Origin: Algoriphagus iocasae
Lineage (GTDB): Bacteria > Bacteroidota > Bacteroidia > Cytophagales > Cyclobacteriaceae
Length of the DNA stretch: 64,000 nucleotides
NCBI RefSeq assembly: GCF_014206875.1
Contig: NZ_JACIJO010000001.1
Span: 1,266,680-1,330,679, forward strand
Direction of reading: 5' to 3'
Position numbers and translations under genes: made by a program. Shown in pieces: positions 55,035 through 62,204 of the stretch. Below the pieces are notes generated by a model, which searched no databases, was not told the DNA's origin, and was given only the letters and a program-made list of their open reading frames with translations. Each line of letters starts with the position of its first letter. The stretch's first letter is position 1.

Positions 55035-55442
55035 ATGAAAACTTACGCTAAACCAATTATCCTAACTTCACTTTCTATCCTGATGTCATTCTTCGTGTAC
55101 GTAGGAGATGTGAATGCCCAAACTTCGGAGGAGGTTCTTAAAGAGGTGGATGTCATGCCAGCACCTCAAGGGGGCATGCAAGGATTGATGAAGTTTATGA
55201 GTGAAAATCTAAAATATCCTGAGCAGGCCAAAGAAAAAGGAATTGAAGGAACGGTGATTGTTTCTTTCGTAGTGCAAAAGGACGGATCTATTACTAATCC
55301 TGAGGTTTTGAGAGGAATAGGTGCCGGTTGTGATGCAGAGGCAGTTAGAGTTGTGAAAGCATTTCCTAACTGGACACCGGGTGAGAAGGACGGTAAAAAA
55401 GTGAATACTCAAATGCAATTACCTATAAAGTATAAGCTTTAG
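55035..55442 (+). CDS. Secreted stand-alone TonB C-terminal domain protein
   Basis: A 135-residue protein with a cleavable signal peptide (about 1-29, ending DVNAQ), then a single TonB-C domain at about 48-135 (YPEQAKEKGIEGTVIVSFVV; NPEVLRGIGAGCDAEAVR). The domain is very similar to the tail of the preceding M56 protein, including the GCD-EA-RVV segment, so it looks like a duplicated tail. It lacks the membrane anchor and Pro-rich linker of true TonB, so ordinary ExbBD coupling is unlikely. It probably belongs to the blaI-M56 operon (33-bp gap) and precedes a strong terminator. Confidence 0.88.
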   Translation: MKTYAKPIILTSLSILMSFFVYVGDVNAQTSEEVLKEVDVMPAPQGGMQGLMKFMSENLKYPEQAKEKGIEGTVIVSFVVQKDGSITNPEVLRGIGAGCDAEAVRVVKAFPNWTPGEKDGKKVNTQMQLPIKYKL

Positions 55443-55462
55443 TTGATGGTTTCATAAATTTC

Positions 55463-55498
55463 AAAAAGCCTCTGAAATTGTTTCGGAGGCTTTTTTTT
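55463..55498 (+). terminator. Terminator after cassette 1
   Basis: AAAAAGCCTCTGAAA pairs with TTTCGGAGGCTTTTT (one T-G pair), followed by more T; it starts 21 nt after the TonB-domain gene. Confidence 0.92.
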
Positions 55499-55507
55499 GT
55501 TAAAATT

Positions 55508-55541
55508 TACGAATAAGTCGTGATATTACGAATAATTCGTA
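55508..55541. promoter_or_regulatory. Paired BlaI-operator-like palindromes, second cassette
   Basis: TACGAATAAGTCGTG (55508-55522) and the perfect palindrome TACGAAT-A-ATTCGTA (55527-55541), centres exactly 19 bp apart. The right edge of the proximal site lies 22 bp before the candidate -7 box TACATTTA (55563-55570), the same geometry as in cassette 1. The spacing of two DNA turns suggests cooperative binding of repressor dimers on one face. Confidence 0.75.
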
Positions 55542-55574
55542 GGTTTTCTGGAAAAGCTTTTTTACATTTAAATC

Positions 55575-55940
55575 ATGGAAGAGTTAACAACCAACGAAGA
55601 GCAGATTATGAGGATCTTTTGGAAATTGGAAAGAGCAATTGTAAGAGATGTTCTGGACCAATTACCAGAGCCAAAACCTCCTTATACTACATTGGCTTCT
55701 TCAGTTAAAGTCTTAGAAAAAAAAGGATACCTGGGGCATAAATCTTATGGGAAGACCAATGAATATTTTATTCTCATCCCTGAAAGTGATTACAGGAAAA
55801 AGAGTTTTAACTCATTGGTAAAGAATTTCTTTGGAGATTCGGTGGAAAATGTTCTTTCATTTCTGGTGAAAGAGAAAAAGGTTTCTGAAAAGGAATTAGA
55901 AGAGTTACAGAGGATGATTGACGGTTTCGAAAAAAAATAG
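55575..55940 (+). CDS. BlaI/MecI-family transcriptional repressor (cassette 2)
   Basis: A 121-residue repressor paralogous to the one at 53272: nearly identical in the DNA-binding half (MRIFWKLERAIVRDVLDQLP; PYTTLASSVKVLEKKGYL) and more divergent in the C-terminal half. This suggests that both repressors read the same type of operator but can differ in their partner or cleavage. The ATG lies 4 nt after a TACATTTA box. The M56 gene follows 3 bp later. Confidence 0.93.
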   Translation: MEELTTNEEQIMRIFWKLERAIVRDVLDQLPEPKPPYTTLASSVKVLEKKGYLGHKSYGKTNEYFILIPESDYRKKSFNSLVKNFFGDSVENVLSFLVKEKKVSEKELEELQRMIDGFEKK

Positions 55941-55943
55941 AAG

Positions 55944-57170
55944 ATGGAATTTTGGTTCACATATTTATTGGAGGGAAGTCTTGGAATATTGTTAGTGGTT
56001 TTATTTTATAAAATCATTATTGAAGACTTGACGTTTTTCTCTCTGGCACGAATTACTCTTTTGGCATTGTTAGGAGCTGCAGTGCTTTTGCCACTTTTTT
56101 CATTCGATTTTCAATGGTTTTCCGAAAGTCCAATTCGCCCAATCAATACTTCATTGCTTTGGGTAGAAGGTCAAGTAAATCCAGAAAATGTGACGGATAG
56201 TTACTCAAGTTTTAATTGGGGATTACTTCTTATTTCTATCTATTTGGTAGGAGTGGTTTATTCACTTTCAAGACTTATTCTAGGGATTTTAAAAACCTTG
56301 ACTTGGATTTCAGAATCAGAGAAATTGAATTTCGGATCTTATATCATTGTGGTCAATCAAAAATTTATTCCGGCTTCCTTTTTTTCATTTATTCTATTGC
56401 CTGAATCACCTCAAAGAAGTAAAGAATATGATCAGATTTTACTGCATGAGTCAGTCCATATTCAAAAAGGTCACACTTGGGATGTTCTGTTTTTACAGGT
56501 AATAAAATCTCTTTTCTGGTTTAATCCAGCCATTTACCTCTTGGAAAAGCAACTGCGGGAAATCCATGAGTTTCAGGCTGACCAGGAAGTGACAAACAGC
56601 TATTCTCCAATTGCCTATTCACGGCTTTTACTAAAGCAATTAAGTAAAGATTGTGGTTTGCAATTCATGAATAATTTCAATCAATTTCAAACAAAAAAAC
56701 GAATCATGATGATGAACAAAACAAAATCAACTGCTATTCAAAAGAATAGATTTCTACTGGGAATACCTTTAGTGGTATTAATGATCGGCCTGTTTTCCTG
56801 CAATATGGCAGTAAGTCAGTCTGAATTAACTGGAACTTGGACCGGAACTGATTTTCAGTTTGAGCAAACAGAGGGGCCAGATTTGTCAGCAATGATAGAA
56901 GGTGGTAGAGCTTTGCATGAAGGAGGAAAATTAATGTTAAATGAAGATGGAACCATGGAAATCTCTACTGAGAAAGGGGAGGTTAATGGTTCTGGTGTTT
57001 GGAAGAAAGTTGATGATAAAACATTATTGATTCATGATAAGTCTGGCGAAGTCACTTATTATGAGATTATTTCTGCAACTGATAAGGAATTAATTACGAA
57101 GCACGATGTGGAAATGGATACTCCCATGGGTAAAGTTGCAGGTACGATTACTTTGACCTATAAGAGATAA
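55944..57170 (+). CDS. BlaR1-type M56 metallopeptidase with lipocalin-like C-terminal domain (cassette 2)
   Basis: A 408-residue membrane protein built like the M56 protein of cassette 1 through residue 286: N-terminal membrane segments, HESVH at 168-172, REIHEFQADQ, and the nearly identical NNFNQFQTKKR followed by MMMNKTKS and a hydrophobic stretch ending LFSC (C286). After that the TonB domain is replaced by a beta-rich domain (about 293-408; LTGTWTGTDFQFEQTEGPD, then an MLNEDGTMEISTEKGEVNG pattern) resembling the lipocalin-like / DUF4923-type domains of Bacteroidota lipoproteins. The swap is the clearest difference between the cassettes. Confidence 0.88.
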   Translation: MEFWFTYLLEGSLGILLVVLFYKIIIEDLTFFSLARITLLALLGAAVLLPLFSFDFQWFSESPIRPINTSLLWVEGQVNPENVTDSYSSFNWGLLLISIYLVGVVYSLSRLILGILKTLTWISESEKLNFGSYIIVVNQKFIPASFFSFILLPESPQRSKEYDQILLHESVHIQKGHTWDVLFLQVIKSLFWFNPAIYLLEKQLREIHEFQADQEVTNSYSPIAYSRLLLKQLSKDCGLQFMNNFNQFQTKKRIMMMNKTKSTAIQKNRFLLGIPLVVLMIGLFSCNMAVSQSELTGTWTGTDFQFEQTEGPDLSAMIEGGRALHEGGKLMLNEDGTMEISTEKGEVNGSGVWKKVDDKTLLIHDKSGEVTYYEIISATDKELITKHDVEMDTPMGKVAGTITLTYKR

Positions 57171-57185
57171 AAAATTTATCATTAT

Positions 57186-57202
57186 CTACGAATATGTCGT
57201 AG
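57186..57202. promoter_or_regulatory. Orphan BlaI-operator-like palindrome
   Basis: CTACGA-ATATG-TCGTAG, 15 bp after the cassette 2 stop codon. It matches the operator pattern TACGA-N5-TCGTA of the two cassettes but is not followed by a recognisable -7 box or a gene; a terminator begins 21 bp later. It could be a relic of a further cassette or a decoy site. Confidence 0.6.
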
Positions 57203-57223
57203 ATTTTCATAGGGTTTTTATTC

Positions 57224-57258
57224 AAAAAGCCAGTCTAGATTCTAGACTGGCTTTTTTT
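57224..57258. terminator. Bidirectional terminator between cassette 2 and the M14 gene
   Basis: GCCAGTCTAGA-T-TCTAGACTGGC, a near-perfect palindrome with A-run before and T8 after; in practice it forms a stem of 13 bp or more with a small loop. Confidence 0.92.
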
Positions 57259-57277
57259 TGATGCATGTTAAGGAAGA

Positions 57278-59818
57278 TTAATCCATTTTGTCACCGAAGA
57301 AAATGGCATTCAAGAACAGCTTATTGGTTCCATACCAAGTGCCTCGGAAGTTCGGAGAATCATAGAAGTTGATTACTCGACCACGACCAACAGGAGAAAC
57401 AATCAGGCTGGCACTTTGCTTTAGCAATTCCAAATTAGTGTCTGATATGTAGCCTCCCAAAAGTGGATCATCAGTGTAGCGAATAGGAGTGAGGTATTTG
57501 TTTTTGCTTGGCTGTACGAAAATCGAATTGTTTCTATACACAGGAAGTGTTTCTCTTCTATAGCCATAGGCAATTGGATGAGTCAGATCTAACCTAGCCA
57601 TGTAAATACTTCCACCAACTTCCTTGGCTCCCTCAAAATTGCTTCTCACTGCAAATGGTAGCTCTTTTGGATCTGTATTTTCTCCTCTCTCAACCATAGA
57701 TTCTTTAGTGATACCTTTTTGGTTTAACCATAGACTAGCAGATTTCATGGAAATCACTGTTCCACCCCTGTTGATCCAATCTTTTAGATGTTCGACCACA
57801 CTTTCTGAGAATGAATTGTAATTTCCATTCGGCAAAATCAAGGTGTTATAATCATATAAATTCACTCGATTCATTTGATCCGAATTCACTTTAGTTATTG
57901 GCATTCCCACTTTGGAGTCCAATAAATACCAGATTTCACCCGCTTCATAGCTACTTACTCCATCTCCCACGACCATGATGACTTTTGGGGCAGTTACAGT
58001 ACCGACAAGGTTAGATCCTAGATCTATTCCCTCTAGGTTCATACCAGTGCTGGTAGCATAAACTTGTTGATGATTAACTGCTGCCAAAGTCTTTAAAGCA
58101 TCTTTGACATTGCTTTCACTCATTTTCTGAAATCCCATAGGAATCATCAAAGTGCCTGCGGCAAATTCCACCGGCCCGTCCTGAGTTTGGGAGGTAAACG
58201 GGCGATTGACAATTTCTACATGAACACCTGCTTCCTTCAAATCAAAAAGCATTTTTGGAGCAAAATAATCTGCCCAATCAATCAAATAGGCATAAGCTTT
58301 ATCTTCTGGAAAAGTAAATGCTTTAGGTGAATTATCTTCTATCTGGTTACCTAGTTTCAACGATGGACCAGCCGCGAACGGCATTCCATAAGTGTGGGCC
58401 ATTGTCCAGGTGGATGCATCATAAAAGACGGAATCTGCAAATTCTGTCACCTCTTCAAACATGGTTCGAACCATTCTATATTGAGGTTGGGAAGTGGGAA
58501 CAATCCAAGATTTTCCTTTTTTGAAATTGTAACCACCTAAAGTTAAATCTGAAGTGTTTTCATAAACTTTGATTTGATGATCCATCAGAAACTGAACAAA
58601 CAGATGATTTCTGTTATCGTCAAACTCATCTCCAAAAACGTAATTTCTGGCTGGATCTTTAGAACCTTCAGAAATTGCTGTTTCAAAGAATTCACGTAAA
58701 TAATCGTGCATAAACTCTCTGTTGTCAAGAGCTGCTTCCATTGTGGCCAAAGAACTTCTTACGTGATTTCTAATCGTAAACTCAAATTTGACTTCGCCTC
58801 TTTGGCTGTCTTGCACATGGCCTCGGCTACTCGCTTGCTCGAATACCAATCCTAGTCCTCCATGTATATCTGGATAGGTGCTTCCGTATCCTGGATAACT
58901 GTTGTCAAAAACTTCTTTGGACCAATAAAGGCTACCGATTTCATCCAGGTATTTTGAAAAGTACTTCGCAAAGCGAACATTGATGTCATCGTAATTTTTT
59001 CTTGGCACTACAGGGTTTTCACTTCCATAAGGCTTGGTTGGCTCAAAGAAGTAAGTGCTATTGGTGCCCATTTCATGAAAATCGGTGGTCACATTTGGAT
59101 ACCAAGTATGATACCATGCGATTTTAGCCTGAGATTCAGGATGTGCTAGTGGAAGCCAGTCTCGATTTAAATCAAACCAATAATGGTTGGTTCTACCTCC
59201 CGGCCAAACTTCATTATGCTCGCGATCCAAAGGATCAGCTACAGGAGGAAAGCCTTTATTGGTATTCGCCCAATGACTATGTCTGTCCCTTCCATCTGGA
59301 TTGACAGTGGGATCAAAATGGACGATTGCATTTTCTCTTAATTCTTTTGCCAAATCTGACTGAGAAGCTAGTAACCAATAGGCTGTAAGCATGGCTGCTT
59401 CTGCAGAAGAAGGCTCATTTCCATGAACTCCATAGCCTTGGTGAATGATGGCTGGCATGCCGCTTACCTCAGGTTTTGGCTGACTTGGATCTGCAAGTTG
59501 CAATTGCTTCAATCTGATTTCTTTCAGATTTGCCATGTTATTGGCAGAAGCTATGGTCAGAATTATTTTTGGACGAAGCTCATGGGTATAGCCGATTGTT
59601 TTTAATTCAGCCATATCGGATAATTCATCCAGTTTCTCGAAGTATTTCACAATGAGATCGTATCTGGTATGCCATTCTCCGATTTTATACCCTAAAAACT
59701 CTGAGGGAGAAGGTACTGCAGGATCAAATTTTTCGCCGGGAAAGAAATAATTTTCTTGCGCCTGACTGTTATAGCATAAGAAAATCCCGAGAAGGAGTGA
59801 GAGTAGTGGTTTTTTCAT
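57278..59818 (-). CDS. Secreted M14-family zinc carboxypeptidase-like protein with C-terminal amidotransferase-like domain
   Basis: An 846-residue exported protein: signal peptide (residues 1-20, ending SQAQ), then an M14 domain (about 50-370) with the zinc motif H-x-x-E in YGVHGNEPSSAEA, NPDGRDRHSHW and a downstream DFHEMG. A middle region precedes a Rossmann-like, class-I-glutamine-amidotransferase-like fold (about 625-830; KVIMVVGDGVSSYEAGEIWY). Large M14 proteins of this type are frequent in marine Bacteroidota and probably act on peptides or peptidoglycan fragments outside the inner membrane. The gene stands alone. Confidence 0.88.
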   Translation of the reverse strand: MKKPLLSLLLGIFLCYNSQAQENYFFPGEKFDPAVPSPSEFLGYKIGEWHTRYDLIVKYFEKLDELSDMAELKTIGYTHELRPKIILTIASANNMANLKEIRLKQLQLADPSQPKPEVSGMPAIIHQGYGVHGNEPSSAEAAMLTAYWLLASQSDLAKELRENAIVHFDPTVNPDGRDRHSHWANTNKGFPPVADPLDREHNEVWPGGRTNHYWFDLNRDWLPLAHPESQAKIAWYHTWYPNVTTDFHEMGTNSTYFFEPTKPYGSENPVVPRKNYDDINVRFAKYFSKYLDEIGSLYWSKEVFDNSYPGYGSTYPDIHGGLGLVFEQASSRGHVQDSQRGEVKFEFTIRNHVRSSLATMEAALDNREFMHDYLREFFETAISEGSKDPARNYVFGDEFDDNRNHLFVQFLMDHQIKVYENTSDLTLGGYNFKKGKSWIVPTSQPQYRMVRTMFEEVTEFADSVFYDASTWTMAHTYGMPFAAGPSLKLGNQIEDNSPKAFTFPEDKAYAYLIDWADYFAPKMLFDLKEAGVHVEIVNRPFTSQTQDGPVEFAAGTLMIPMGFQKMSESNVKDALKTLAAVNHQQVYATSTGMNLEGIDLGSNLVGTVTAPKVIMVVGDGVSSYEAGEIWYLLDSKVGMPITKVNSDQMNRVNLYDYNTLILPNGNYNSFSESVVEHLKDWINRGGTVISMKSASLWLNQKGITKESMVERGENTDPKELPFAVRSNFEGAKEVGGSIYMARLDLTHPIAYGYRRETLPVYRNNSIFVQPSKNKYLTPIRYTDDPLLGGYISDTNLELLKQSASLIVSPVGRGRVINFYDSPNFRGTWYGTNKLFLNAIFFGDKMD

Positions 59819-59948
59819 AGACCCAATTTATTTCAAAATCGAATAGGATAGTGGCTAAATCAGGAAAAATCCACTAATGGTTTTTTGTTTCATGGCTTTT
59901 TGAAGTAATTTATCGGCTTTAGTTCTTATTCCTAAAATAATCTAACCT

Positions 59949-60716
59949 ATGAAAAAGACATCGCTGACCCTGGCGCTTACCTTATCTGCTTTTAGTATCA
60001 GCTTTTTAGCTTGTGCACAAGAAAAAACTCCGCCTCCAATGAAACCTGAGGCAACTGAATTTTATACGCCTGTTCCTCCGAAAGTAACTCCCGGAGCAAA
60101 CAATACGGCTCCTCCATCTGACGCCATCGTGCTTTTTGATGGAACTAGTTTGAATGGATTTGTCAGTGCAAAAGACGGAACTAGTCCTGCCGAATGGACC
60201 ATCGAAAATGGTGAGTTGGTTGTAACCCGAGGAAAAGGTGATATCCAATCAAAACTTCCTTTTGGAGATGCGCAATACCATGTGGAATGGTCTGCTCCAA
60301 CAGAAATCGTAGGTGAAGGTCAAGGTCGTGGAAACTCTGGTTTTTTCTTGATGGGATTGTATGAAGTTCAGGTTTTGGATAGCTACGAAAGTAAAACCTA
60401 CACTAATGGTCAGGCGGGAAGTATCTATAAGCAGTTTGCTCCTTTGGCTATGGCTTTAAGACCTCCGGGAGAGTGGAATTACTATGACATCATTTTCAAA
60501 GCTCCTCGCTTCAACAAAGATGGAATTGTTACTTCACCAGCAACGGTAACTGTTTTAATGAACGGTGTTTTGGTTCAAAACCATGTGATCCTAAAAGGTC
60601 CAACTGAATACATTGGTATTCCTAATTATAAAGCGCATCCAGAAGAATTGCCAATCAAATTGCAAGACCATGGAAACCCGGTAAGATTTAGAAATATCTG
60701 GGTTCGCAAGCTGTAA
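59949..60716 (+). CDS. DUF1080 (3-keto-disaccharide hydrolase-like) exported protein
   Basis: A 255-residue protein with a signal peptide containing FLACAQ (either a lipoprotein with Cys22 or a type I site), a short Pro-rich linker (about 27-55) and a DUF1080 concanavalin-like beta-sandwich (about 60-255; VLFDGTSLNGFVSAKDGTSP, NSGFFLMGLYEVQVLD, RFRNIWVRKL). Some DUF1080 enzymes hydrolyse 3-keto-glycosides. It lies just before a Gfo/Idh/MocA oxidoreductase, the enzyme class that makes 3-keto sugars, so a shared pathway is likely. Confidence 0.9.
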   Translation: MKKTSLTLALTLSAFSISFLACAQEKTPPPMKPEATEFYTPVPPKVTPGANNTAPPSDAIVLFDGTSLNGFVSAKDGTSPAEWTIENGELVVTRGKGDIQSKLPFGDAQYHVEWSAPTEIVGEGQGRGNSGFFLMGLYEVQVLDSYESKTYTNGQAGSIYKQFAPLAMALRPPGEWNYYDIIFKAPRFNKDGIVTSPATVTVLMNGVLVQNHVILKGPTEYIGIPNYKAHPEELPIKLQDHGNPVRFRNIWVRKL

Positions 60717-60732
60717 GTACTCATTTTATAAT

Positions 60733-60764
60733 GGAGCAGGATTTAACTATTCTGCTCTTTTTTT
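60733..60764 (+). terminator. Terminator after the DUF1080 gene
   Basis: GAGCAG pairs with CTGCTC around a 12-nt loop, followed by a T7 run. Some read-through into the oxidoreductase gene 30 bp later is possible. Confidence 0.7.
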
Positions 60765-60793
60765 GTCAATACTCTCAATAACCCATAAAAACC

Positions 60794-62134
60794 ATGTCAT
60801 CAAGAAGACGATTTATCCAAAATACCATGCTGGTTGGGGCAGGGCTCAGCATGCCTAATATCTTAACTGCCGCGGATTTTGGTCGATACACCAGAAAAGT
60901 AAAACCTTCGGATCAACTAAACTATGGACTCATAGGAGCCAATGGGATGGGTTGGTCCAATATGAGCGCACATTTGAAATTACCTGAGGTAAATTGCGTC
61001 GCGATTGCCGATGTAGATCAAAGTGTGCTGGATAGAAGAAGTGAAGATGTTTTCAAGCTAAGAGGTACAAGACCGAAGCTTTATAAAGATTATAGAAAGT
61101 TACTCGAAGATCCAGATATCGATATTGTGATCATCGGAACTCCAGATCATTGGCATTGCCTGATCATGTGTGATGCTGTTTCTGCAGGAAAGAATGTCTA
61201 TGTAGAGAAACCAATTGCAAATACCATCGAGGAATGCCAACTAATGGTGAAAGCTCAAGAACGCTATGGAAAAGTAGTTCAAGTTGGGCAATGGCAGCGA
61301 TCTGGTTCTCAATATGCTCAAGCCATTGATTATGTGAAATCAGGAAAATTGGGTCAAATCAGATTGGTGAAATGCTGGGCATACCAAGGTTGGATGAAGC
61401 CAGTCCCGGTTTTACCAAATGGTCCAGCACCAGAAGGGGTGGATTATAAAATGTGGTTAGGACCAGCGCCAGAAAGGCCTTTCAATCCAAATCGTTTCCA
61501 TTTCAATTTCCGTTGGTTTTGGGATTATGCTGGTGGATTGATGACTGATTGGGGAGTTCATGAGATCGATATTGCACTTTATGCAATGGGAGTAAGTGCT
61601 CCAAAATCCGTAATGGCTTCCGGTGGGAAATTTGCATACCCGGATGATGCTTCTGAGACCCCTGATACGCTTCAGACAGTGTATGAATACGATGGCTTCA
61701 ATATGCTTTGGGAACATGCTACAGGTATCGATGGAGGAAACTATGGGACAACGGAAGGAATTGCATTTATCGGAAACAATGCAACTTTGGTAGTGAATAG
61801 AGGGGGATGGAAAGTGATTCCTGAAACCGAAAACAAAGATGGTCAGCGTGTTCCAAAAGTAGCTGAAGTTCCTCATACTCCTGGGGTTGGAAGCGCCTTG
61901 GATCATCATGCTAAAAACTTTATTGAAGCGGTAAAAGCGAATGATCCTAGCTTGCTGAATTGTGCGATTCAAACTGGAAGTGTCGCAGCAATCAATGCCC
62001 AAATGGGGAATATTGCCTATAAAACCGGTAAGAAAGTTTATTGGGATGCTGGCAAAAATCAATTCACCGATTCAGAGGCAAATCAATTGATCAAAGCCCA
62101 TTACCATAATGGATGGGAATTGCCGAAAGTATAA
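60794..62134 (+). CDS. Tat-exported Gfo/Idh/MocA-family oxidoreductase
   Basis: A 446-residue NAD(P)-dependent sugar dehydrogenase-like protein. The N-terminus carries a twin-arginine signal (SSRRRFIQNTMLVGAGLSMP), so it is folded in the cytoplasm before export. The Rossmann fold follows (about 38-160; NYGLIGANGMGWSN), with EKP in YVEKPIANT and the WGVHEIDIALYAMG helix. Exported members oxidise sugars at C3 with tightly bound cofactor. It is directly downstream of the DUF1080 gene. Confidence 0.93.
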   Translation: MSSRRRFIQNTMLVGAGLSMPNILTAADFGRYTRKVKPSDQLNYGLIGANGMGWSNMSAHLKLPEVNCVAIADVDQSVLDRRSEDVFKLRGTRPKLYKDYRKLLEDPDIDIVIIGTPDHWHCLIMCDAVSAGKNVYVEKPIANTIEECQLMVKAQERYGKVVQVGQWQRSGSQYAQAIDYVKSGKLGQIRLVKCWAYQGWMKPVPVLPNGPAPEGVDYKMWLGPAPERPFNPNRFHFNFRWFWDYAGGLMTDWGVHEIDIALYAMGVSAPKSVMASGGKFAYPDDASETPDTLQTVYEYDGFNMLWEHATGIDGGNYGTTEGIAFIGNNATLVVNRGGWKVIPETENKDGQRVPKVAEVPHTPGVGSALDHHAKNFIEAVKANDPSLLNCAIQTGSVAAINAQMGNIAYKTGKKVYWDAGKNQFTDSEANQLIKAHYHNGWELPKV

Positions 62135-62159
62135 ATTGATTTAAGATTTATTAAATACG

Positions 62160-62188
62160 AACCCCTCGAAGAAATTTGAGGGGTTTTT
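62160..62188 (+). terminator. Terminator after the oxidoreductase gene
   Basis: AACCCCTC pairs with GAGGGGTT around a 10-nt loop, followed by a T-run. Confidence 0.88.
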
Positions 62189-62204
62189 ATTTTAACTTCC
62201 CAGC

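Noticed and set aside
53272..57170. Classification of the cassettes as a beta-lactam resistance operon.
   Set aside because: No beta-lactamase or penicillin-binding gene or domain is present; the M56 tails are TonB-like and lipocalin-like.
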